Shown here one piece after another: positions 48,102-57,001 of a DNA stretch of 64,000 nt. Made by a program: the position numbers and the translations under genes. The stretch is from the NCBI RefSeq assembly GCF_016406325.1, contig NZ_CP066370.1, positions 3,348,001-3,412,000 of the forward strand, given 5' to 3'. A model generated the notes under the pieces. The model saw nothing but the letters and a program-made list of their open reading frames with translations. It ran no database searches and was not told the DNA's origin. Source of the stretch: Shewanella putrefaciens (GTDB taxonomy: Bacteria > Pseudomonadota > Gammaproteobacteria > Enterobacterales > Shewanellaceae). The stretch's first letter is position 1; each line of letters starts with the position of its first letter.

Positions 48102-49253
48102 TCACAAAGAGGTAGTCACTATGCCAAAGATGCAAAAGCCTAAAACTAAAAATAACACAGGGGGTTTAAATAGCTTCAATGCACCAAAACCGAGCAATAC
48201 CAAGGCCATATCTTGCCCAGATAACACAGCTTGGCTAAAAACAGGTTGATAAAGTGCAGCCGCCAGCAGTCCCACAACACAAGCATTTACCCCCGCGATT
48301 GCACCAGCGATTTTGGGTCTTGCGGCAATGGCATGCCAACTTTTCAGCCCCACCAACATCAATAAAAATCCGGGTAAAAAAATGGCGGCTGTCGCAATAC
48401 AAGCCCCAATAAAGGGATTGTCTAACATCACCTCGGCGCCAAGAAAGCTAGCAAAGCTAAACATAGGTCCAGGGACTGCCTGTGCGAAAGCGTATCCCGT
48501 TAAAAATCGATCACTGCTAAGCGTGTCGCCAACGGCGGTTTCAAGCAGAGGCAGCACAACATGCCCCCCACCAAACACAAGGCTACCCACGCGGTAGAAC
48601 TCGCCAAAAACCCATGCTTCGGGTCCCATATTCACTGCAAAAAAGCTACCGATAAGCAAAGCGACAAATAACAATAGATAGAAGTAATTTAAGCGAATGG
48701 GGGCTATAGGATTCTGCTCATTCCCATCCTGAGCACTCAGTAAACGTACGCCCAAAATAGCTGCAAGTAGTAACACCCCTATTTGTGTCCACATAAAGGG
48801 GGCGATCAGAATAGCGGCGGCGCTGAACAGCATTAACATCTGAGCGATTTTACGCTGGCAAAACTGTTTAAACATGGTAAGTACTGCGTCTGCTACCACC
48901 ACAACGGCCATCAATTTCAGCCCGTGGATCATGCCCTGCATATAATGGTTGCTCAGCCAAGCGGCTGTCGTGACAGCAAGTAAATACATCAAGATGAAAG
49001 AAGGTAGGGTAAATCCGACAAAAGCGGCTAGCGCACCAATGAGCCCTCCTCTTTGATAACCAATAGCAAAACCCACTTGGCTAGAGCCCGGTCCAGGCAT
49101 GAATTGGCTTAACGCAACAAAACTGGCATAACGTTTATCATCGAGCCACCCCAGTTCATTCACAAAAGTGTGTCGAAAATACCCAATATGAGCGGCAGGC
49201 CCACCAAAACTCATCAAACCTAAGATCAAAAAACGCAAGAAAATTTGCAACAT
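48102..49253 (-). CDS. chrA: Chromate transporter ChrA
   Basis: 383-residue inner-membrane protein of the CHR family with two homologous halves (about 1-175 and 190-383). The first half has 'GLMSFGGPAAHIGYFRHTFV' near residue 12 and 'LSQFMPGPGSSQVGFAIGY'; the second has 'VFGGGHVVLPLLE' and 'AFAQAVPGPMFSFASFLG'. Two-domain CHR proteins export chromate by proton exchange and give resistance. No chrB regulator is adjacent, so the physiological role is inferred from family only. Confidence 0.92.
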   Translation of the reverse strand: MLQIFLRFLILGLMSFGGPAAHIGYFRHTFVNELGWLDDKRYASFVALSQFMPGPGSSQVGFAIGYQRGGLIGALAAFVGFTLPSFILMYLLAVTTAAWLSNHYMQGMIHGLKLMAVVVVADAVLTMFKQFCQRKIAQMLMLFSAAAILIAPFMWTQIGVLLLAAILGVRLLSAQDGNEQNPIAPIRLNYFYLLLFVALLIGSFFAVNMGPEAWVFGEFYRVGSLVFGGGHVVLPLLETAVGDTLSSDRFLTGYAFAQAVPGPMFSFASFLGAEVMLDNPFIGACIATAAIFLPGFLLMLVGLKSWHAIAARPKIAGAIAGVNACVVGLLAAALYQPVFSQAVLSGQDMALVLLGFGALKLFKPPVLFLVLGFCIFGIVTTSL

Positions 49254-49381
49254 GATATGTGGTCCGTCTATGCCTAACGTGTTGACCTAACGTATTAAAG
49301 AGTATGTCACTAAAAAGACATTTTGATGAAATACATAAAAGATGCCACTGACGTCACCGACAACCAGCACCATTGATACTG

Positions 49382-50551
49382 TTAATCCTTCACTAACATG
49401 GCTAATACTTCGAAGTGATCTGTGTGCGGAAATAAATCAAACAGTTGCACTTTAGTTAAGTGATAACCTTGAATGTGCTCGAGATCTTTAGCTAAGGTCT
49501 TTGGGTTACAACTGGAATAAAGAATCGCCCTAGGCGCAAACTCGCTTAAGGATTGACACAATGCCTCTCCAATCCCGCGCCGTGGCGGATTGACAATAAT
49601 CAAATCGGGCTTATCGGCGGCGTTTTTGCCCTGAGCAAAATCAGTTGAATCAAGCGCCATAAATTGCACCTTCTCAAGCCCCATCAAGTTAGCCGATATT
49701 TGTGCACAACTAATGGCCTCTGCTTCAATTTCAATGCCTGTAAGCGCGATATCCTTAGTCGCACAGTGCAAGCCAAAGCCACCGACTCCGCAAAAGAGAT
49801 CCCAGAGCGACTTAGGAGCAAACTCAGCAACCCACTCACGGGCTGTTTGGTATAACTGCGCAGCGACTTGAGGATTGGTTTGGAAAAAACTTTTAGGTCG
49901 AATAAACAAAGGCACATCGTTAAAACGCTCTTCGAGGCGGGTATTTTCAGTTAAGAAAATTTCCTCATCCCCCTCAAGGATCGCCATATGAATAGGCTGA
50001 ATATTGACTGAAACCACGTTAATTTGTGGGTATTCGGCCAGTAATGTAGGCAATGCTCTCTCGATACGCTCAATACTATTGTGCGAGCGCAATACAAAAC
50101 GCAGTAGATATTCGCCGCGAACTTGGCTACGCGTTAGCAGAATAAACTTAAGCTCACCCTTCGCTTTATCAACACGATACGGCGGAATACCCGCCTGCTG
50201 TACAAATTGCGTTAAACGGTGCAATAACTTTTGCATATCAGATGGATAGAGTAAGCAATCACAAAGACTTACCGCCTCACCACTTGGACTAACAATCCCA
50301 AGTACAGGTGCATGAGCCGCACCTAACACCACCATTTTGGCTTTATTGCGAAAAGCCGTCGCCTCGCCAGTCACTGGAGGGTAAAAAATAGCTGCAGATG
50401 GTGCCACAAATGGTTTGAGTAATTGCTGTAATTCTAGGGATTTAGCCATCAACTGTTGCGCCATAGGCACTTGAATATGGCGACAGGATTGACACTGACC
50501 TCGATTAAAATAACCACATTGCTCGACGGTATTTACAATAACAGCGCTCAC
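49382..50551 (-). CDS. rlmC: 23S rRNA (uracil(747)-C5)-methyltransferase RlmC
   Basis: S-adenosylmethionine-dependent enzyme that methylates U747 of 23S rRNA (formerly RumB). The N-terminal '[16 protein letters not shown]' holds cysteines for the 4Fe-4S cluster; 389 residues, without a TRAM domain, fits RlmC rather than RlmD. Methylase motifs are '[16 protein letters not shown]' near 245 and '[18 protein letters not shown]'. The catalytic cysteine lies in '[13 protein letters not shown]'. It is a single gene. Confidence 0.95.
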   Translation of the reverse strand: MSAVIVNTVEQCGYFNRGQCQSCRHIQVPMAQQLMAKSLELQQLLKPFVAPSAAIFYPPVTGEATAFRNKAKMVVLGAAHAPVLGIVSPSGEAVSLCDCLLYPSDMQKLLHRLTQFVQQAGIPPYRVDKAKGELKFILLTRSQVRGEYLLRFVLRSHNSIERIERALPTLLAEYPQINVVSVNIQPIHMAILEGDEEIFLTENTRLEERFNDVPLFIRPKSFFQTNPQVAAQLYQTAREWVAEFAPKSLWDLFCGVGGFGLHCATKDIALTGIEIEAEAISCAQISANLMGLEKVQFMALDSTDFAQGKNAADKPDLIIVNPPRRGIGEALCQSLSEFAPRAILYSSCNPKTLAKDLEHIQGYHLTKVQLFDLFPHTDHFEVLAMLVKD

Positions 50552-50627
50552 GGCAGTTCCTAGATATCAATAAAAAGCGCCACACTGTAGCGTTTTTACA
50601 GGTAAAAATCACCCAAAGTCACGCGAT

Positions 50628-51803
50628 TCAGCTCAAAGTGAGTGAGTCAACATCGGCGATAGGTTGACGTTTACCTATAGCACGCTCAATCCATTCAAGC
50701 ACTTCTTCAGAGGAACTTCGAAAAGTCGTTAACTTACCGCCATATAAACTTAAGATACGTGGATGGGATCGTGATGTTTGCATCAAGGTGTCCCGCGGGC
50801 GCTCAAAAGCATGACCAGTTTGTTTAGGTAAGACTCTTACACCACAAAATGTGCCGATTATCTTCGCGTTAAGTGCATTGATGTCAGGTGCCAGTGGGAA
50901 ATAATACCTATAGATACCGAGGAGATAATTCACCTCAGATTCAGTCACTTTTAGAGGTTCATCTAATGAGCTAAGTTGAGTTTCCGTTGTGCCAACCAAG
51001 GTCTTACCATACCAAGGCATCACAAAAATGACCCGTTTATCGAAACAAGACTCAAGGTATAAAATACCATCGAGCGCGGGGATATCGAGTAACAGATGGG
51101 CCCCTTGCACCCAGTCGAGCTCAACACCCGCCAACGGAGGTGACACTTTAGCGATGACCTCATTCACCCAAGGGCCTGCGGCATTGATCACTAAACTCGC
51201 CTGCACTTGCTGAATATCGCCTCTATGACGAAAACTCAACTGACAACATTGAGCTTGATGCTCGAGCCCTAAAAACTCGGCTTCGGCATAAACCTCGGCA
51301 CCCAGAGTTTGAGCACTGCGCGCTACAGCTTGGGTCAACAATTTATCATCGGTCTGCGCATCCCAATATTGGAATACTGCTTTTAATCCAGAAAGTTTTA
51401 ACCCCTTAAAACGGTGCCAATGCACGGCGGGAACGGATTTAAATTGCCCCAAGGCATCGAACTCACTCAAAAGCGCATACAAACTCAGGCCAGCCCGTAT
51501 CGTTAAGGGACTTCGTTGACTGTCGTCATAGACAGGAATGTAAAAAGGAACAGCTTTGACGAGGGTAGGCGCAAGCTTGAGGAGATTACGCCGCTCAAGC
51601 AAAGACTTACGAACTAAGTTAATTTGCCCGGTTTCTAAATAACGCAAACCACCGTGGATAAGCTTGCTGGAGTTAGCCGAAGTTTGCCCACCAATTTCCC
51701 CCTTTTCAATTAAGAGCGTCGAATAGCCTGCCGCTGCCGCATATTGGGCAATGCCTACGCCGCTAATCCCGCCACCAATAATGGCGATATCAAAAGAAGC
51801 CAT
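50628..51803 (-). CDS. FAD-dependent glycerol-3-phosphate dehydrogenase-like oxidoreductase (short)
   Basis: 391-residue DAO-fold flavoprotein of the GlpD family. The dinucleotide loop is 'IIGGGISGVGIAQYAAAAG' near residue 6, followed by the GlpD blocks 'SANSSKLIHGGLRYLETGQ' and 'VINAAGPWVNEV', and a closing 'RILSLYGGKLTTFRSSSEEV' that is the standard end of the DAO domain. The C-terminal helical domain of GlpD (about 110 residues) is absent; the gene ends cleanly, so this is a natural short form or a trimmed paralogue. No glpF or glpK is nearby, and glycerol-3-phosphate is only a likely substrate. Confidence 0.8.
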   Translation of the reverse strand: MASFDIAIIGGGISGVGIAQYAAAAGYSTLLIEKGEIGGQTSANSSKLIHGGLRYLETGQINLVRKSLLERRNLLKLAPTLVKAVPFYIPVYDDSQRSPLTIRAGLSLYALLSEFDALGQFKSVPAVHWHRFKGLKLSGLKAVFQYWDAQTDDKLLTQAVARSAQTLGAEVYAEAEFLGLEHQAQCCQLSFRHRGDIQQVQASLVINAAGPWVNEVIAKVSPPLAGVELDWVQGAHLLLDIPALDGILYLESCFDKRVIFVMPWYGKTLVGTTETQLSSLDEPLKVTESEVNYLLGIYRYYFPLAPDINALNAKIIGTFCGVRVLPKQTGHAFERPRDTLMQTSRSHPRILSLYGGKLTTFRSSSEEVLEWIERAIGKRQPIADVDSLTLS

Positions 51804-51908
51804 AAATATCCCCTAAATAATGCTGCCATAACCAACGCATCCATACGTTACACCTTGATGATGCTTTGTCGCCGTTAGGCTTTAATATGGCAATCGGTTG
51901 AATTGGGA

Positions 51909-52415
51909 TCAAATATCTTGGTCAACACTGGCATGTAATTGCTTAAGGGCTTTATCACAAAGTGCTTTTAAGGCTTTAAGCTCACTCAACTCGCCCCCCA
52001 CTTTACAACGCATTAAATGGGGAATGTCACTCGCTTGAGATTTAAGTGCGATGCCCTCTGGCGTTAAATCCAATACTCGCACCCGCTCATCTGACTCACT
52101 GCGACCTCGGCGCACTAATCCTTTCGATTCAAGACGTTTAAGCAAAGGTGTTAAGGTGCCTGAATCGAGAAACAGTTTATCTCCTAAGGTTTTAACACTG
52201 ATCCCCTGTTCTTCCCATAGCACTAGCATCACCAAATACTGTGGATAGGTTAAATCCAACTTATCCAATAAAGGACGGTAGGCTCGTACCATCGCATTGG
52301 CGGCACTATAGAGTGAGAAACACACTTGATGCTCTAAACATAAAGCATTGTCTGAATTAGTATTTTCACCAAGATCAGTGGGATAAACTTGGAGATGAGA
52401 TTCATGTATCGGCAT
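51909..52415 (-). CDS. ohrR: Organic peroxide sensor OhrR (MarR family)
   Basis: 168-residue winged-helix repressor that is released from DNA when an N-terminal cysteine is oxidised by organic hydroperoxides. That redox Cys is in 'CLEHQVCFSLYSAANAM', and the helix-turn-helix and wing follow in 'DSGTLTPLLKRLESKGLV' and 'RSESDERVRVLDLT'. An N-terminal tail of about 20 residues precedes the core. It is divergent from ohr and two matching inverted repeats lie between the genes. Confidence 0.93.
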   Translation of the reverse strand: MPIHESHLQVYPTDLGENTNSDNALCLEHQVCFSLYSAANAMVRAYRPLLDKLDLTYPQYLVMLVLWEEQGISVKTLGDKLFLDSGTLTPLLKRLESKGLVRRGRSESDERVRVLDLTPEGIALKSQASDIPHLMRCKVGGELSELKALKALCDKALKQLHASVDQDI

Positions 52416-52435
52416 CTTGAGGCTCAGAAATCAAA

Positions 52436-52453
52436 TATATTGCGCACAATATA
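52436..52453. promoter_or_regulatory. Candidate OhrR operator 1
   Basis: TATATTG-CGCA-CAATATA is a perfect inverted repeat with 7-bp arms and a 4-base centre, in the ohrR-ohr gap. Its half-site and spacing match a second copy at 52497. Confidence 0.6.
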
Positions 52454-52496
52454 CTTGCATTCACATTAAAAATCGAATTATAGTTAGACACAATTA

Positions 52497-52510
52497 GATT
52501 GCACACAATC
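52497..52510. promoter_or_regulatory. Candidate OhrR operator 2
   Basis: GATTG-CACA-CAATC is a perfect inverted repeat with the same ATTG half-site and 4-base centre as operator 1, 40 bases before the ohr start. Confidence 0.6.
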
Positions 52511-52549
52511 AATTAACTCATTCAATCCGAAACTTGAAAGGTCAATACG

Positions 52550-52975
52550 ATGAAAACACTTTATGAAACACGTGCAACAGCAAAAGCGGGTCGCCAAGGT
52601 CAAGTCAGTACTGATGATGGCTTACTCGATGTCGCCCTTGCTTATCCTAAAGCCATGGGAGGCAGTGGGCTTGCCACCAACCCAGAGCAACTCTTTGCCG
52701 CAGGTTACGCGGCCTGTTTCTCTAATGCGGTCTTACACGTTGCTAAAATCGGTAAAATTGAAATTACGCAAGCCCCTGTTAGTGCCGTTGTAGGAATCGG
52801 TGCAAATGAAACGGGCGGTTTTGCTCTTACGGTTGCTTTAGAAGTCAGCTTAGATTTGCCGCAAACGGAAGCCGAGGCTTTAGTTCGCCACGCCCATCAA
52901 GTCTGCCCTTACTCTAACGCGACTCGAAACAATATTGATGTGAAACTCAGTGTCAACGGCACAGAATTAAACTAA
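52550..52975 (+). CDS. ohr: Organic hydroperoxide resistance protein Ohr
   Basis: Thiol peroxidase (141 residues, homodimer) that reduces organic hydroperoxides using lipoyl proteins as donors. Both reactive cysteines are present, in 'GYAACFSNAVLHVA' and 'VCPYSNATRNN', with the conserved 'GGSGLATNPEQLFAAGYAA' stretch. It belongs to the Ohr rather than OsmC subgroup by these motifs. It is divergent from ohrR, is predicted to be repressed by it, and ends before a strong terminator. Confidence 0.96.
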   Translation: MKTLYETRATAKAGRQGQVSTDDGLLDVALAYPKAMGGSGLATNPEQLFAAGYAACFSNAVLHVAKIGKIEITQAPVSAVVGIGANETGGFALTVALEVSLDLPQTEAEALVRHAHQVCPYSNATRNNIDVKLSVNGTELN

Positions 52976-52997
52976 GTAATCAGTATCATCCCTACCA

Positions 52998-53025
52998 TAA
53001 AGCACCATTTTGGTGCTTTATTTTT
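52998..53025 (+). terminator. Terminator of ohr
   Basis: TAAAGCACCA and TGGTGCTTTA form a 10-bp stem with a TTT loop and a T5 run, 22 bases after the ohr stop. Confidence 0.9.
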
Positions 53026-53181
53026 ATCCCGATAAGCTCAAATACAGCCAAAAGAAGATCTGCCAGAGTTCCCAAAAAATGCTTAATCGCGAGTTAAGTA
53101 ACACTTCTTATTATCCAATTTAATCAAATGAATGGAATTAAGTAGAGTAAGTGCTAATTTAACCGTTCTATGATCCACTAA

Positions 53182-53195
53182 CCCACATTTGTGGG
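53182..53195 (+). promoter_or_regulatory. Inverted repeat overlapping the ribosome site of the Trx-CcdA gene
   Basis: CCCACA-TT-TGTGGG is a perfect 6-bp stem whose right arm overlaps the GGGAGG ribosome site, seven bases before ATG 53203. In RNA it could hide the site; in DNA it could be a repressor operator. Confidence 0.55.
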
Positions 53196-53202
53196 AGGCG
53201 CT

Positions 53203-54624
53203 ATGACAAAATACCTATCAAGATTCTCTTTTCTCTGTTCCCTCATGTTTGCGCTACTCTTTATCAGTCCAAGTTGGGCCAACACAGATACGCCAAACAC
53301 GGATAACACTTGGCACTATGTGAATGAACAGGGCGAACTCAAAATAAAGCTCTATTTTTTCTGGTCAAAAACCTGTCCGCACTGTGCAGAAGCACATCCT
53401 TTTATCGACTCATTGCCACTAAAGTATCCTTGGATAGAACTTGAGTCTCATATGATATCCGCAAAAGGCGTGCAAGATATTTGGCAAAATATCGCTTCAA
53501 AAACAGCGACTGAAGCGCGTTCAGTCCCCTATATGGCAAGCTGTGAAAAAGCGATCGTAGGCTATTCCAGTGAAGCGGTAACAGGAGAGTTTCTCGTTAA
53601 TCGGTTGAAAAATTGCTATTTATCACTGGGCGGAACACTGAGTGAGGCGGATATGCCCACCAAAGGGGTTGCGAGTACATCTGCAAATACAGAGAGTAAT
53701 GAGCCACTTTTTGGCACCTGTGGCAGCGATACTGGAAGTGGTACTTGTGATGCAACTAGCCTTAGCGAACCCGAGGTTCAACCTGTCGAATTGCCATTAG
53801 TGGGTGTTGTCACCCCAGAAACTATGTCACTGCCCCTACTCACACTAGTGCTGGCAGGTGTCGATGCCTTTAACCCTTGCGCCTTCTTTGTTTTGCTATT
53901 TTTACTGTCAATCATGGTCAATGCAAAGAGCCGCAGCCGTATGTTATTAGTGGGCGGCATCTTTGTGTTCTTCTCTGGTTTTATTTATTTCCTGTTTATG
54001 ACCGCATGGCTCAATATCTTTAAGCTACTCGGTGCTGGCAGTGATGGTGGCATGATCATCTTCGCGGCGGGTTGTTTAGCGTTAATCGCGGGTGTCATTA
54101 ACGTGAAGGATTACTTTTTCACTAAGGGAGACGTGACCCTATCTATGTCGGCGGAGAATCGTACTAGCCTGATAAAACGTATGGGGAAACTCTCTAATTC
54201 AAGCAGCTTGGGCGCATTGATTTTAGGCTCGACTGTACTGGCCATTCTAGCTAACACCTATGAACTGTTATGCACTGCAGGTTTCCCGATGATCTATACC
54301 AGCGTGCTATCTATGCATAACCTGCCCGATTTTGAGCGTTATATGTATTTGGTTTTATACAATGTTGTCTATGTGATCCCACTGGCAATTATTGTTATCG
54401 TATTCAGTGCTACCTTAGGTAAGCGTAAGTTAACTGAAAAAGAGGGCCAAACCTTGAAACTCATGTCAGGGGTGATGATGTTTGGTATGGGTGTCGCCCT
54501 CGTTATCGACCCTACGTCGCTGCAAAATGTTGGCCTCGCGCTAGGATTAATTTTAGGCTCACTTGGGGTCACGGCCATTATTGTAATGAGTAGAAAATTC
54601 CTTGGCTCTAAGAAGGCTGGCTAA
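53203..54624 (+). CDS. Thioredoxin-like domain fused to a CcdA/DsbD-type membrane domain
   Basis: 473-residue envelope redox protein from ATG 53203. A signal peptide ends near residue 27 (SWA). A periplasmic thioredoxin-like domain (about 40-150) has active site Cys58-Pro-His-Cys61. A linker (about 150-205) carries two more cysteines in 'FGTCGSDTGSGTCDA'. Then comes a membrane domain of about six to eight helices with the CcdA-type cysteines in 'FNPCAFFVLL' and 'ELLCTAGFP'. The order is Trx first, membrane second, without the C-terminal thioredoxin of DsbD. It should move electrons from cytoplasmic thioredoxin to a periplasmic thiol target. Single gene; the target is unknown. Confidence 0.85.
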   Translation: MTKYLSRFSFLCSLMFALLFISPSWANTDTPNTDNTWHYVNEQGELKIKLYFFWSKTCPHCAEAHPFIDSLPLKYPWIELESHMISAKGVQDIWQNIASKTATEARSVPYMASCEKAIVGYSSEAVTGEFLVNRLKNCYLSLGGTLSEADMPTKGVASTSANTESNEPLFGTCGSDTGSGTCDATSLSEPEVQPVELPLVGVVTPETMSLPLLTLVLAGVDAFNPCAFFVLLFLLSIMVNAKSRSRMLLVGGIFVFFSGFIYFLFMTAWLNIFKLLGAGSDGGMIIFAAGCLALIAGVINVKDYFFTKGDVTLSMSAENRTSLIKRMGKLSNSSSLGALILGSTVLAILANTYELLCTAGFPMIYTSVLSMHNLPDFERYMYLVLYNVVYVIPLAIIVIVFSATLGKRKLTEKEGQTLKLMSGVMMFGMGVALVIDPTSLQNVGLALGLILGSLGVTAIIVMSRKFLGSKKAG

Positions 54625-54708
54625 CAAATGTGCAAAACAGGGCAAATTCAGCTAAAGTAAATCCTGAGTTTGCCGATAGACAGGACTGGCTCATCACTGA
54701 GGTTAATT

Positions 54709-54894
54709 ATGTCAATTTCATTAAACACTCAAGCAATCACACCTAATCTAGAAAATGGTGCTATTGGAGTTAAAGTCGCTCAATTAGCCAAAGAGCAGCA
54801 AAAGGTTGAAGGGCAGATTGCGGTAGATTTAATTCAAGCCGCAACACCGCAACCTGTTGGTAATACTGGCCACAATATCAACACAACAGCCTAG
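54709..54894 (+). CDS. Small YjfB-like protein
   Basis: 61-residue protein from ATG 54709; the frame extends 13 codons upstream, but the GAGG site at 54698-54701 favours this start. It resembles the small YjfB-type family ('putative motility protein'): an amphipathic middle 'GVKVAQLAKEQQKVEGQIAV' and a closing 'GHNINTTA'. No signal peptide or membrane helix is present. Such proteins are often near motility genes, which is not the case here. Function is unknown. Confidence 0.65.
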   Translation: MSISLNTQAITPNLENGAIGVKVAQLAKEQQKVEGQIAVDLIQAATPQPVGNTGHNINTTA

Positions 54895-54917
54895 TCCTTA
54901 GTTTCTTAAGGATAAAT

Positions 54918-54947
54918 AAAAAAGCGCCTTAATCAGGCGCTTTTTTT
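54918..54947 (+). terminator. Terminator of the YjfB-like gene
   Basis: GCGCC and GGCGC, extended by A and T runs (AAAAAA and TTTTTTT), form a long stem with a 7-base loop, 24 bases after the stop. It may also end the convergent gene. Confidence 0.85.
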
Positions 54948-55010
54948 ATGGCAATTGACCCGTCATAAATAGCGTTGACACTTTTCAAACGCATTTAGGA
55001 GTGTAATGAC

Positions 55011-56747
55011 TTACTTGTTATCGCTGGTCTTTGAATTAACGACAGAACCTAAAACGATTCCCTGCTTATTCACGTCAAAACTCATTTGAATCCGCATATT
55101 GTAATCTTTTAGCATTTGCACTTCTTCAGGGATTGGCTCACCACTCATTTCTAACAGCGTAATGACCGGCGTAAACATCTTGCCATAGTCTGCTGAGAGG
55201 CTATACATGCCATTGGCCGACAATTTTTCACTCGCCAATTTGTTTGCAAGCGCTAAGCCTTTATCACCACTATAAACCACTAAATGCTGACCTTTGATGG
55301 CCAACATTGGCTTAATGCCTAATTCAGGTGGCAACATCAGTAATGGGGATAAATCAGTAGCATCACCATTCTCAGCAAGTTGAACCTCTGCCAACATAGG
55401 CGCAAATGGCTTCACCATATTAAATAACATTGCGGGATTATCGGCACTTAAACTCACTAAGGCATCTAAACTCTCTAGCTGAGGTTCAGACTCTTGCGTC
55501 CCCATTTTGTAATCGAGTAATGAAACACTCATGCCTTTTACGCCATTCGCCATCCCCGTAAACATACCTAGCATAGCAGGGCTTTGTTGGCTCAGTTCAG
55601 CTTGCAAATCGGCCAATGGTGCGCATGTTAATTGCGGTTTTTGTAAATCATCCCACACGGCAGTCAGTGATGGTGCAACTTCGTTAACATCAAAACCCAG
55701 TCCAAGAGAGAAAATAGTGCTATCAATATTCGCTAAATGAGCAGGGATAAAACCACGCATTTTTTGCAAAGCGGTAAGGATAGGCTGGTTTTTCGTTTCC
55801 ACCACAAAGGAAGCTGCCATATGGCTTTCTTTTTCCGTCACAGAAAAAGCCGTTAAACCAGCAACTGTCCGTGGCCAATTGCCAGCAATCGCAGTTAATT
55901 CAGCACGACATTCTGGCGTTCTTATTTCAGCTAATGGATCTTCACCGTTGTTTTCATCGGCAAATAACTTAGTTAGCTGCTTAGAAAGCATATTGCTATC
56001 GGGTGAGGTTAAGGCTTTTACAATTTCCACATGGTTGATAAAGCTAATGCTATCATCCATAAAACCGTGGGTTTTAATGATCTCTTGCAACATACCTGAT
56101 GCAGCCAAAGATTGTGGCGCTTTCTTCAATCCTAATGCCATTTCTAATAATTCAGGTTCAGTCACTGAAGTACTAAAAGTCACAGTAAGAATGCCATCTT
56201 TATGGGCAAATAGCAGATCCGCCTTTTCAGATGAGCTCTCATCGGATAATGCATAGGCGCGGTAATCAACACCACCAATCTGACGCATTTCATGGGTAAC
56301 ACCACTGTCTTTTTCGGCTTTATCTAAAACAGCCCAAAATGCAGCGACTTGATCCACATCGATTTTAAGGACAGGTAAGGCACCTAACGTATAAAAATAA
56401 GGTTTGATTTCATCTGGAAAACCAAAGGTTTTAAGCAGTAAGGCAGGTTCTTTAATTCCTTCCATATACTGCTGATAAACGCTGACAAAAAACTTGCCCA
56501 TTGGGTTGTCTAATTCGCCTAACTCAGCAAAAACATCCGTTGGATATTGCTGATAATTTCCAGAAATAGACTGTAAATACGCTTTTAACGGGAATGGCTT
56601 TAATTGGCCTGAAAACACCGGTGTGTCAGCAGGCACATAATCAAGCAACGGATTTGCAGAGACACTAGAGCTTGTTCCATGCTGAGTGTACCAATACGCG
56701 CCTGCACCCGCTGCTATAATTGCCGCGGCTATCACAATCTTTTTCAT
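55011..56747 (-). CDS. Uncharacterised periplasmic or membrane-anchored protein
   Basis: 578-residue protein I do not recognise. One hydrophobic stretch at residues about 4-19 ('IVIAAAIIAAGAGAYWY') is a signal anchor, leaving the rest in the periplasm. The body repeats strand-helix modules; 'NPLLDYVPADTPVFSGQLKP' near residue 32 recalls DUF3352-type proteins that open with such a 'lipid-exposed' stretch. There are only two cysteines in the body (near 280 and 385), which could form a disulfide. It stands alone, convergent with the YjfB-like gene. Confidence 0.7.
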   Translation of the reverse strand: MKKIVIAAAIIAAGAGAYWYTQHGTSSSVSANPLLDYVPADTPVFSGQLKPFPLKAYLQSISGNYQQYPTDVFAELGELDNPMGKFFVSVYQQYMEGIKEPALLLKTFGFPDEIKPYFYTLGALPVLKIDVDQVAAFWAVLDKAEKDSGVTHEMRQIGGVDYRAYALSDESSSEKADLLFAHKDGILTVTFSTSVTEPELLEMALGLKKAPQSLAASGMLQEIIKTHGFMDDSISFINHVEIVKALTSPDSNMLSKQLTKLFADENNGEDPLAEIRTPECRAELTAIAGNWPRTVAGLTAFSVTEKESHMAASFVVETKNQPILTALQKMRGFIPAHLANIDSTIFSLGLGFDVNEVAPSLTAVWDDLQKPQLTCAPLADLQAELSQQSPAMLGMFTGMANGVKGMSVSLLDYKMGTQESEPQLESLDALVSLSADNPAMLFNMVKPFAPMLAEVQLAENGDATDLSPLLMLPPELGIKPMLAIKGQHLVVYSGDKGLALANKLASEKLSANGMYSLSADYGKMFTPVITLLEMSGEPIPEEVQMLKDYNMRIQMSFDVNKQGIVLGSVVNSKTSDNK

Positions 56748-57001
56748 CTAAAAACTCCATTTAAGTACATATAATTTTGTCAGTAATACCCTTAGGTATT
56801 TAAAAGCACATTCACGTTTACACCTGTTCGATAAAGGCAATGTAAAACGAAAAATCAATTGTCCTCCGTGAGTAACAATAAATATTGCACTCTTACAAGA
56901 CGTAAAATTTGCCCGATAATTTAGCATTAATCAAGGCTATTGGCTAACAGCTAAGATTTAGTCAGTAAAAACAATTAAAAAATAAACTCGATTAGTTCTG
57001 C

